Shown piece after piece: positions 39,598 to 46,606 of a stretch of DNA of 64,000 nucleotides; positions within the stretch are counted from its first letter, which is position 1, and each line of letters opens with the position of its first letter. This DNA comes from an uncultured Clostridia bacterium. GTDB lineage: Bacteria; Bacillota; Clostridia; UBA1381. Location of the stretch: NCBI GenBank assembly GCA_934444735.1, contig CAKSDE010000003.1, positions 1 to 64,000 on the forward strand, given 5' to 3'. Below the pieces are notes generated by a model. That model had not been told where the DNA came from. It worked only from the letters and a program-made list of their open reading frames with translations, and did no database searches. The position numbers were made by a program, and so were the translations under genes.

Positions 39598-39960
39598 CTA
39601 TTTCTCCTCAAACGAATCAATTATTTTTTTCAAATTTTCAGCCTCTTTTGCCGAAAGCTTTTTTCCTCCCAAAAAGGATACCAAAAACCCCGGGAGCGAG
39701 CCGCCAAATGTATTCTCCACAAACTTTTCACTGCGATACACCTGCATTTTCTCACGCGGCACCAAAGATGTCACTGTTGAATCGACGTTTTGTATCAGTT
39801 GCTTTTGCGACAGCTTTTTTAATGTCGTATATGTCGTTGACTTTTTCCAGCCCAGCTCCTCCTCTGCCTTATGTACAAGCTCACCCGAGTTTAGCGGCTC
39901 ATTATCCCATATAATACACATAAATCTGTATTCAATTTCTCCTATTTTTAAATCCTCCAT
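39598..39960 (-). CDS. BlaI/MecI-family repressor
   Basis: The 120-residue winged-helix protein shows GEIEYRFMCIIWDNEPL, HKAEEELGWKKSTTYTTLKKL (recognition helix) and a C-terminal dimerisation helix with FLVSFLGGKKLSAKE. It should repress its own operon, and probably others, until cleaved by the BlaR1-like partner. A dyad-containing promoter is at 40254-40305, about 310 bases upstream of the start, which means a long leader. GGAGGGAAATTT supplies the ribosome site. Confidence 0.88.
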   Translation of the reverse strand: MEDLKIGEIEYRFMCIIWDNEPLNSGELVHKAEEELGWKKSTTYTTLKKLSQKQLIQNVDSTVTSLVPREKMQVYRSEKFVENTFGGSLPGFLVSFLGGKKLSAKEAENLKKIIDSFEEK

Positions 39961-39991
39961 AAATTTCCCTCCTTAAATTTGTTTAGGTAAT

Positions 39992-40024
39992 TTAGGTAAT
40001 TGCAAAACTAACGTTTTCCAATTA
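39992..40024. repeat. TAGGTAATTG palindrome, copy 2
   Basis: TTAGGTAATTGCAAAACTAA and CGTTTTCCAATTA belong to the family at 32521-32558; the loop AAAACTAACGTTTTC is nearly identical. A second short TTTAGGTAA lies directly to its left. Confidence 0.65.
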
Positions 40025-40037
40025 AAGTTCTTAGGTA

Positions 40038-40093
40038 GAAATAAAAAGTTCCGGCTAATTTTAATTTCATGTCAGGTTGAAACTTTTTATTTC
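40038..40093. repeat. Long inverted repeat in the blaI leader
   Basis: GAAATAAAAAGTT (40038-40050) and AACTTTTTATTTC (40081-40093) form a 13-bp stem. It lies in the long leader of the blaI-blaR1 mRNA. Confidence 0.6.
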
Positions 40094-40096
40094 AGC

Positions 40097-40205
40097 CAAA
40101 AATGACGCACATGTCGTCATTTTTGATTATAAATCAGGGGTTGGCACCCCTGATACCCCCATAAGAATTGTGGCTAATTGTAAAATTTGCATTTTACAAT
40201 TACCT
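40097..40205. repeat. Three further hairpins in the blaI leader
   Basis: AAAATGACG-CACATG-CGTCATTTTT, ATCAGGGGT-TGGC-ACCCCTGAT (about 40132-40154) and AATTGTAAAA-TTTGCA-TTTTACAATT (about 40176-40201) follow each other within 110 bp. None encodes a protein. Confidence 0.6.
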
Positions 40206-40211
40206 ATTTGT

Positions 40212-40247
40212 TTAGGTAATTATAAAACCAATGTTTTCCAACTGCCC
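40212..40247. repeat. TAGGTAATTG palindrome, copy 3
   Basis: TTAGGTAATTATAAAACCAA and TGTTTTCCAACTGCC are a degenerate member of the 32521-32558 family with a decayed right arm. Confidence 0.5.
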
Positions 40248-40253
40248 ATGCCA

Positions 40254-40305
40254 GTCTATTGTAATCGACCAATGTCAGTCTATCACAATAGACCTCATTT
40301 GTCAA
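40254..40305 (-). promoter_or_regulatory. blaI-blaR1 promoter with tandem operator dyads
   Basis: On the minus strand TTGACA (complement of 40300-40305) and TAGACT (complement of 40277-40282) are 17 bp apart. A perfect dyad GTCTAT-CACA-ATAGAC (40278-40293) lies across the spacer and -10 box. A near copy GTCTAT-TGTA-ATCGAC (40254-40269) is 24 bp downstream. The layout fits two repressor dimers blocking initiation. Confidence 0.65.
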
Positions 40306-40412
40306 GAGAAATTTCAAATATTTTTCTTTTAAATTGTATAAATATACATTTCTTTGTGTACTTTCACCACACACGTCCACCATTTGCGCAGTTTATTCTC
40401 CCTTATTTCGAC

Positions 40413-40441
40413 TTGATTTTACGCTCTTTTTATTGTATAAT
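40413..40441 (+). promoter_or_regulatory. Promoter of the PocR-AraC gene
   Basis: TTGATT (40413-40418) and TATAAT (40436-40441) have a 17-bp spacer; GGAGGG lies before the ATG. Confidence 0.65.
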
Positions 40442-40470
40442 GTTGTTAATTCATATGGAGGGTAAAATAT

Positions 40471-41304
40471 ATGCTTGACGTTGCTGTTGACGGTTTAAAA
40501 AGCGCCGCAAGAGATTTTTATACAATGACAAAAATCAAAATAGTTCTCTACGACGAAAACCGCCGCAATCTGTATTCATATCCCGAAACAATGTGCAGCT
40601 TCTGTGCAATGATTCGCTCAGTTCCCGAGCTGTGCGAAAAATGTCTGAAATGTGACAATATAGGATTTGATATATGTGAAAAAACCAGAAAGCCGTATAT
40701 CTACAAATGCCATATGAATATAGTCGAGGCAATCGCACCGATTATCGAAAACGATGTCTTAATCGGATATATGATGCTCGGTCAGGTATCGCCGCCCGAC
40801 TCGCTCGATGAAATATGCAAAAAAGCATCGGAAACAGCTTTAAAATATAATCTGGATAAAGAGCTGCTGTTGAAATCCACAAAAAGCATTCGTGCAGCGG
40901 ATAACGATTTTATAATTTCTGCCGTCAATATGATGTCTATGTGCGCGTGTTATCTTTATGTCAATAAGATAATCACGAACAAAACCGATATCATAAGCTG
41001 TCAGCTCACCGATTACATAAACGCGCACCTTGCGGATAGGCTCACGGTAGCAGAGTTGTGCAAAACCTTCTATCTTTCAAGATCAAGGCTTTACTATATA
41101 TCCGATAAAGCGTTTAATATGGGCATTTCCGAATATATACGAAAAACCCGCTTAGAAAAAGCAAAAGAACTTCTCTTGCAGACCGAGAAAAAGGTTTATC
41201 AGATTGCCGATGAAACGGGTTTTGACGATCCAAACTATTTCATCAGAATATTTAAGCAATATATGGGGGTAACTCCGTATAAATATAGAAAAAGCAAAGG
41301 ATGA
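40471..41304 (+). CDS. PocR-sensor AraC-family regulator
   Basis: The 277-residue activator has an N-terminal PocR-like ligand domain (about 10-155), with the cysteines CSFCAMIR, CEKCLKCD and YKCHMNIVEAIAPI that are typical of PocR sensors. Two AraC helix-turn-helix motifs (about 180-275) follow: LTVAELCKTFYLSRSRLYYI and VYQIADETGFDDPNYFIRIFKQYMGVTPYKYRK. PocR domains bind small metabolites such as propanediol in known cases. It overlaps the ECF transporter gene, so the ligand is probably the transported vitamin or a related compound, which is inference. Confidence 0.86.
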   Translation: MLDVAVDGLKSAARDFYTMTKIKIVLYDENRRNLYSYPETMCSFCAMIRSVPELCEKCLKCDNIGFDICEKTRKPYIYKCHMNIVEAIAPIIENDVLIGYMMLGQVSPPDSLDEICKKASETALKYNLDKELLLKSTKSIRAADNDFIISAVNMMSMCACYLYVNKIITNKTDIISCQLTDYINAHLADRLTVAELCKTFYLSRSRLYYISDKAFNMGISEYIRKTRLEKAKELLLQTEKKVYQIADETGFDDPNYFIRIFKQYMGVTPYKYRKSKG

Positions 41305-41309
41305 TGTTT

Positions 41310-41801
41310 ATGAACACCAAAAAATTCACATTAACCGCAATGTTTGCCGCGCTGGCTTGTGTTGCCACATTGGTAATCCACATTCCTTCACCGACAAACG
41401 GGTACATGAACCTCGGAGACGCAGTTGTTCTTTTGGGAGCATTCTTCTTAGGACCGTGGTGCGGTGCAATCGCAGGCGGAGTAGGCTCAGCGCTGTCCGA
41501 TCTGATTCTCGGCTACACAGCATACGTTCCCGCAACGCTCATCATAAAAGGGCTTATGGGGCTTTGCGCCGGATTGATTGCAGCAAAGAGTAAAAAGTTT
41601 TCATTTACGCTTCTTGCTTCGATCGTTGCCGAAATCATCATGGTCGGCGGATATTATTTATACGAAGTGATTCTTGCCAAAAATTTTGCAACACCGCTTA
41701 CAGGTATTCCGTCCAACCTCTGCCAGGCTCTTATCGGTCTTGTTGCCGGCTGCCTGCTCTATACGGTACTTTCAAAAAACAAGTACATATCTACATTCTG
41801 A
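41310..41801 (+). CDS. ECF transporter substrate-binding S component
   Basis: The protein of about 163 residues has five to six helices and the ECF S-component pattern: an N-terminal TKKFTLTAMFAALACVATLV, the MNLGDAVVLLGAFFLGPWCGAIAGGVGSALSDLI segment (cited here as short marks: MNLGDAVVL and GSALSDLI), and LIIKGLMGLCAG. The vitamin bound is not evident. The shared EcfA/EcfT energising module is not in the window, so it is a group II-type solitary S component. The ATG at 41310 fits AAAGGATG; two earlier in-frame ATGs at 41301 and 41304 overlap the araC stop. Confidence 0.82.
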   Translation: MNTKKFTLTAMFAALACVATLVIHIPSPTNGYMNLGDAVVLLGAFFLGPWCGAIAGGVGSALSDLILGYTAYVPATLIIKGLMGLCAGLIAAKSKKFSFTLLASIVAEIIMVGGYYLYEVILAKNFATPLTGIPSNLCQALIGLVAGCLLYTVLSKNKYISTF

Positions 41802-41806
41802 CAATA

Positions 41807-41846
41807 AAAAATACCGTCTGCCGAATATGCAGACGGTATTTTTTTA
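41807..41846. terminator. Terminator of the ECF gene, also usable on the minus strand
   Basis: ATACCGTCTG (41811-41820) pairs with CAGACGGTAT (41830-41839), with A and T tracts on either side. Confidence 0.85.
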
Positions 41847-42065
41847 ATCTTTTCTCTTTTTGTTTTTTCCGTGATCTTCAGAAGCTTTAAAATCATTTAT
41901 CTGATCCGGAATGACATAAATATCACTGTAGGATTCGGATTCTTCGGAATTTGTCGGCGGAATCTGAATCAGGCCCGTACACTCCGTTGCGGATACAACA
42001 GTGTTATCCTTATCAAAAATTTCATAAGAATAATTTCTTATCTTTTCTTTTACTTTTTCGCTCAT
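41844..42065 (-). CDS. Small acidic hypothetical protein
   Basis: The 73-residue protein is unrecognised. It has no signal peptide or membrane helix, an acidic centre (SEESESYSDIY) and a basic end (KNKKRKD). Support for coding is an AAGGAGAAAA site eight bases before the ATG and a terminator placed at its 3' end. No homologue is known to me. Confidence 0.5.
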   Translation of the reverse strand: MSEKVKEKIRNYSYEIFDKDNTVVSATECTGLIQIPPTNSEESESYSDIYVIPDQINDFKASEDHGKNKKRKD

Positions 42066-42432
42066 AAAATTTTCTCCTTTTTAACCCGCATTCCCATGCA
42101 TAAACGATATACGGCTTTTGCCGTCATATATATTTTTTCTCGAAAAGAATATATTATGTTATGAAATTTTTTAACTTTTATATGTCCAAATCGGATATTT
42201 TTCATTCCCGTTTTCGGCAAAATACACTCTGTTAACACAAAAGAAACTTTCACTTTACAAATATTTTACAAAGTTTTTATAAAAGCGGTCTGTTAAAATT
42301 CACATTTTTATGTTATAATAATTTTGTTATTATAAACCAAGGCATTTTTTGCCATATAAAAACCCTAATTAGGTAATTGCAGAAACGTTAGTTTTTTAAT
42401 TACCTTAAAATCCCTTATAAAGGAGACTGAAT
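42066..42432. other. Intergenic region, 367 bp
   Basis: The stretch is A+T-rich. It contains an imperfect ATATTCTTTTCGAGAAAAA hairpin near 42127-42152, a likely -10 box TATAAT at 42314-42319 for the phosphate transporter (with a poor -35), a GGCATTTTTTGCC hairpin near 42341, and the palindrome at 42366-42408. No convincing gene is seen. Confidence 0.5.
42366..42408. repeat. TAGGTAATTG palindrome, copy 4
   Basis: TTAGGTAATTGCAGAAACGT and AGTTTTTTAATTACCTTAA form the same stem as 32521-32558, with the loop rearranged (AGAAACGTTAGTTTTTT). It lies 24 bases before the transporter start codon, in its leader. Confidence 0.65.
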
Positions 42433-44181
42433 ATGAATATATTAAACATTTTTTCTTTAATGGGCGGAATAGCACTCTTGCTTTTCGGCATGACTTTTAT
42501 GGGCGATTCACTCGAAAAAGCGGCGGGCAATAAGCTGACCTCCATTTTAGAGAGCCTTACCTCAAACCGGCTAAAAGGAGTTCTTTTGGGACTCGGAGTC
42601 ACGGCGATTATCCAAAGCTCTGCCGCAACCACCGTTATGGTAGTCGGCTTTGTCAATTCCGGCATAATGAGATTATCCCAGGCGATCGGCGTAATTATGG
42701 GCGCAAATATCGGTACAACCGCAACGGCATGGCTTTTGAGTCTTGCATCGATCGGCGGTGAAGGCAGCGGTATTATTCAGCTGCTAAATCCCTCCTCTTT
42801 TTCTCCGATTTTAGCATTTATCGGCACGATTCTTTATATGTTCACAAAAAAGCAGCGTGCAAAAGACATAGGCGGAATTTTTCTCGGCTTTGCAATACTT
42901 ATGACAGGTATGGAAACAATGTCGGCAGCAGTTGAGCCGCTGTCCGATATGCCGCAGTTTACAAATATTCTGCTTCTGTTCTCAAATCCTATTTTGGGTG
43001 TACTCTCGGGCGCAATCCTTACCGCGATTATACAAAGCTCCTCCGCATCTGTCGGAATACTCCAGGCTCTTGCGGTAACGGGCAGCGTAACATATGCAAA
43101 CGCAATCCCCATTATATTGGGACAGAATATAGGTACCTGCGTCACCGCTATGATTTCATCAATCGGCGCAAATAAAAACGCAAAGCGTGCGGCGGCATTC
43201 CATCTCTGCTTTAACATAATCGGCACAGCGCTGTTTTTGGTGCTTTTCTACTTATTAAATGCAATAGTGAAATTTTCCTTTATTGACGAATCGATTTCGG
43301 CGGTAAATGTTGCGGTAATCCACAGCATATTCAATATATTTGCCACTGTTGTACTCTTCCCGTTCGGAAACGCGCTTGAAAAACTCGCCTGCATTATCGT
43401 TCCCGACCACGGTTCGGACAAAAAGACTCAGCTTTTGGACGAGCGTCTTTTAAATACACCGACAATTGCCGTTGCACAGGCGAAAAAGCTTACCGACCAT
43501 ATGGCAGAGCTTGCCTGCCAAAGCTTAAAACAGGCAATGTCGCTTTTGGAGAAATTTGACAGTAAGATAGCTGACGAGATTGCCGATTCTGAAAAAGAAA
43601 TTGATATGTATGAAGATAAGCTCGGAACCTTCCTTGTAAAATTGAGCCGCGAGAGTCTGAGCATCAGCGACAGCCACGAGGTTTCAAACCTGCTGCACAC
43701 CATCGGCGATTTTGAGCGAATGGGCGATCATGCGGTGAATATATATGAAGTTGCGGCGGAAATCAATTCCAAAAAGCTCACTTTCTCTCCAAACGCAATG
43801 AGCGAAATACAGACGATATCCGCGGCAGTAACCGAAATACTCGATATGACGGCACAGGCGTTTATAGATGAAAATATCGAGCTTGCCAAAAAGGTAGAAC
43901 CTTTGGAGCAGTTAATCGACAGGCTCAAAAAGAAGATGAAATCACATCATATAAAACGTCTGCAAAGCGGCGAATGTACAATAGAAACGGGATTTGTTTT
44001 TTCCGATTTGGTTACAAACTACGAACGTGTTGCCGACCATTGCTCAAACGTTGCCGTCTGTCTGATACAGGTTTCAAATGACAGCTTTGATACTCATGAA
44101 TACTTAAATCATGTCAAAGCCGACGGTGAGAATGATTTTGAAGAAAACTACGAAATGTATAAAAATAAGTACCGAATTTAA
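42433..44181 (+). CDS. Sodium/phosphate cotransporter with PhoU-like domain
   Basis: The 582-residue NptA/PNaS-type protein has two inverted repeats each with a QSS motif: IIQSSAATTVMVVGFVNSG (about 57-75) and IIQSSSASVGILQAL (about 199-213). There are about nine helices to residue 310. A C-terminal cytoplasmic region (about 345-560) with two PhoU-like helical repeats (LHTIGDFERMGDHAVNI and DLVTNYERVADHCSNVA) follows. It imports phosphate with sodium. The two-component genes right behind it indicate control by phosphate level. Confidence 0.9.
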   Translation: MNILNIFSLMGGIALLLFGMTFMGDSLEKAAGNKLTSILESLTSNRLKGVLLGLGVTAIIQSSAATTVMVVGFVNSGIMRLSQAIGVIMGANIGTTATAWLLSLASIGGEGSGIIQLLNPSSFSPILAFIGTILYMFTKKQRAKDIGGIFLGFAILMTGMETMSAAVEPLSDMPQFTNILLLFSNPILGVLSGAILTAIIQSSSASVGILQALAVTGSVTYANAIPIILGQNIGTCVTAMISSIGANKNAKRAAAFHLCFNIIGTALFLVLFYLLNAIVKFSFIDESISAVNVAVIHSIFNIFATVVLFPFGNALEKLACIIVPDHGSDKKTQLLDERLLNTPTIAVAQAKKLTDHMAELACQSLKQAMSLLEKFDSKIADEIADSEKEIDMYEDKLGTFLVKLSRESLSISDSHEVSNLLHTIGDFERMGDHAVNIYEVAAEINSKKLTFSPNAMSEIQTISAAVTEILDMTAQAFIDENIELAKKVEPLEQLIDRLKKKMKSHHIKRLQSGECTIETGFVFSDLVTNYERVADHCSNVAVCLIQVSNDSFDTHEYLNHVKADGENDFEENYEMYKNKYRI

Positions 44182-44193
44182 AGGAGAAGTCCA

Positions 44194-44859
44194 ATGGATA
44201 CAATTTTTTGTGTTGAAGATGATGCTAACATAAGAGAGCTTATTATTTACACTTTAAACGCAACAGGCTTTAAAACAGTCGGTTTTGAGTCCTCCGAGCC
44301 GTTTTTGGAACATATCAGGTTGGAGCGTCCCTCTCTGATACTTTTGGATATTATGCTCCCCGGCATGGACGGCTTAAAAACGCTTGAGGTTTTAAAATCA
44401 CGCGGGATTGACGTCCCCGTCATTCTCGTAACCGCGAAGTCCGATCAGATAGACAAGATAAAGGGACTCGACAGCGGCGCCGACGATTATATTACCAAGC
44501 CGTTCGACATAATGGAGCTTATATCAAGAGTAAAAGCGGTGCTGCGCCGCTCGGCAAAACACAAAAATTCAGTTGTATTCACATATAAAAGCCTGCTCCT
44601 TAACCACGACAGCCGCCGCGTCACGGTTGCCGGAGAGGACATTCCTCTCACCTTTAAGGAATATGAGCTTTTACATATGCTGCTCGTCAATCAAGGTACG
44701 GTTTTAACCCGTGACAGGCTTATGAGCGAAGTATGGGGGACCGATTTTGAGGGCGAAACGCGTACCGTTGACGTACATATCGGGACACTGCGCCAAAAGC
44801 TGAAATCTGCCGGCGAATATATCGAAACCGTCAGAAATGTCGGCTACAAAATAGATTAA
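44194..44859 (+). CDS. PhoB/PhoP-like OmpR-family response regulator
   Basis: The 221-residue regulator has a receiver domain with acidic pocket EDD near residues 8-10, the phosphorylated D52 in LILLDIMLPGMDG, and K102 region TKPFD. The C-terminal winged helix contains LTFKEYELLHMLLVNQG, VWGTDFEGETRTVDVHI and GYKID. It lies 12 bp after the transporter and 13 bp before the kinase. By context it answers phosphate limitation. Confidence 0.88.
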   Translation: MDTIFCVEDDANIRELIIYTLNATGFKTVGFESSEPFLEHIRLERPSLILLDIMLPGMDGLKTLEVLKSRGIDVPVILVTAKSDQIDKIKGLDSGADDYITKPFDIMELISRVKAVLRRSAKHKNSVVFTYKSLLLNHDSRRVTVAGEDIPLTFKEYELLHMLLVNQGTVLTRDRLMSEVWGTDFEGETRTVDVHIGTLRQKLKSAGEYIETVRNVGYKID

Positions 44860-44872
44860 AGGGGCGGGTATT

Positions 44873-46444
44873 ATGTATAAAAAGATATTTTCCGGTATGA
44901 AATGCGTTATATTGTTTTCGCTCATTATATCCTCCCTGTTTGTTCTCATTGCATCATATTCCTTTTTAAAAATATATGTAAATGAAAATCTTGAAAAAAA
45001 AGCTTGGCTTACCGCCGAGCTTTTAGATAGCGGCAAAACATTTTCCGAGCTTGAAAGCACACTTCCGAGCGGTGCCGATATTTTATCCCCCGACGGTATA
45101 TCCCGTATAACCGGGGAAAAGAAAAATATCGAAATGCATTTTGCTCCCGGCTGCTATTTAGCCGGAATCGGCTACTGCGTAGTTTTGAGCAATGCCGACA
45201 TTCTCGTCTATCCCAACGATCCGAAGCATCTGACCGCAGCGCTTATTATCGGCGGTATCACGCTTACCGCCGTCATTCTGCTTTATTTCATCGCCAAAGC
45301 GATTGCCTCGGCTCTTACAAAAAGTATTCTCCGTCCCCTTTCTGATATATATTCGTATGAAAAGGACTCTGTTTATGAAGAGTTAGAGCCTTTCATCGCG
45401 CGGATAGCCAATCAAGGCAAGGAAATAAAACGGCAGGAGAAAAAGGTCAAGGAGCAGAAAACAAGACTGCACGTCATTTCCGAAAATATGAACGAGGGAC
45501 TTATCGTTGTCGGCAAAGATAACGAGATTTTGCTGGTAAATAAAAGCGTGTTGGATATTTTCAGCGCCAAAGAGGAAAATATCAAGCATAAGGATTTTTC
45601 TCATCTTACCGCCGACACTCTTCTTGCCGAGCATTTAAAAAATGCACTCTGCGGCAAAAAAAGCTATATGTCCTTTGAAACAGCGTCAAAAAATTATCAG
45701 GTATTTTTCAGTCCCGTATATGAAAAGGACGAGGTAAAAGCCGCGGTAATCATCATGATCGATATGAGCGATAAAATGAAAACCGAGCAAATCCGCCGCG
45801 AATTTACGGCAAATGTTTCCCATGAGCTGAAAACTCCGCTCACCGCAATCCACGGTTATTCGCAGATTATAACCGAAGGCTTTGCAAAGGGTGACGACGT
45901 TGTGCGCTTTGCCTCAAAGATAGAGCAAGAGAGTATGCGTATGATTAACTTAATCGATGACATAATAAAGCTTTCGCGCCTTGACGAGCAGACCGAGGCT
46001 CCGACAAAGGAGGAAGTAAATCTCTTGGAATTAAGCCGCGAGGTTGCCGCCGAGCTAAAAAGCAAGGCAGACGAACGCAATATCACTGTAACCGTATCGG
46101 GAGAAGATACCGTTGTTTTGGCAAATAAGATTCAGATAAACGAAATGATATATAACCTGTGCGATAACGCAATAAAATATAATGTATCCGGCGGCAAGGT
46201 CGATATAACCGTAACCGAAAACGGCTTTTCTGTTGCCGACACCGGAATCGGTATTGCCGACGAAGATAAAGGCAGAATATTCGAGCGCTTTTTCCGGGCG
46301 GATAAAAGCCATTCAAAAAGCGTCGGCGGCACAGGTCTTGGGCTTTCGATAGTCAAACACACCGCTATCAGCAATGATGCTTTAATATCTGTTTCAAGTA
46401 AAACCGGAGTTGGCACCACCTTTACAGTCACCTTTTCCCGGTAA
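44873..46444 (+). CDS. PhoR-like sensor histidine kinase
   Basis: The 523-residue kinase has two membrane helices (about 8-30 and 122-145) flanking a small extracellular domain of about 90 residues. A PAS domain (about 200-300), HisKA with the phosphorylated H317 in NVSHELKTPLTAIHGYSQI, and a HATPase domain with NLCDNAIKYN, DTGIGI and GGTGLGLSIVKH follow. It is the likely partner of the regulator encoded just upstream. No classical terminator follows; a poly-T/poly-A inverted repeat lies at about 46451-46491. Confidence 0.9.
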   Translation: MYKKIFSGMKCVILFSLIISSLFVLIASYSFLKIYVNENLEKKAWLTAELLDSGKTFSELESTLPSGADILSPDGISRITGEKKNIEMHFAPGCYLAGIGYCVVLSNADILVYPNDPKHLTAALIIGGITLTAVILLYFIAKAIASALTKSILRPLSDIYSYEKDSVYEELEPFIARIANQGKEIKRQEKKVKEQKTRLHVISENMNEGLIVVGKDNEILLVNKSVLDIFSAKEENIKHKDFSHLTADTLLAEHLKNALCGKKSYMSFETASKNYQVFFSPVYEKDEVKAAVIIMIDMSDKMKTEQIRREFTANVSHELKTPLTAIHGYSQIITEGFAKGDDVVRFASKIEQESMRMINLIDDIIKLSRLDEQTEAPTKEEVNLLELSREVAAELKSKADERNITVTVSGEDTVVLANKIQINEMIYNLCDNAIKYNVSGGKVDITVTENGFSVADTGIGIADEDKGRIFERFFRADKSHSKSVGGTGLGLSIVKHTAISNDALISVSSKTGVGTTFTVTFSR

Positions 46445-46503
46445 TTTACCCCGTTTTTTTTTAATTTTTTTTGCTTTTGGGTAAAAAAAACGCGCAAAAT
46501 ATG

Positions 46504-46532
46504 TTGACATTATTGAAAAACTGGTGTATAAT
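46504..46532 (+). promoter_or_regulatory. Perfect consensus promoter of the S-layer-type gene
   Basis: TTGACA (46504-46509) and TATAAT (46527-46532) are 17 bp apart. The leader of about 68 nt contains AATGCATTTTGCATT and ends in GAGAGGAGA. Confidence 0.88.
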
Positions 46533-46606
46533 TGATATATATAACTTGTAAAGTTTATTTAATGCATTTTGCATTGGGTAAGTTTTAAAAGAGAGGAGAA
46601 ATAAAT

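Noticed and set aside
42062..42253. 63-codon frame whose stop overlaps the start of the small acidic gene
   Set aside because: It starts at GTG with no ribosome site and has no protein-like composition; overlap of four bases is likely chance.
46451..46491. Poly-T/poly-A inverted repeat as terminator of the histidine kinase gene
   Set aside because: The stem is almost only A-T pairs, so it is too weak to be called a terminator with confidence.
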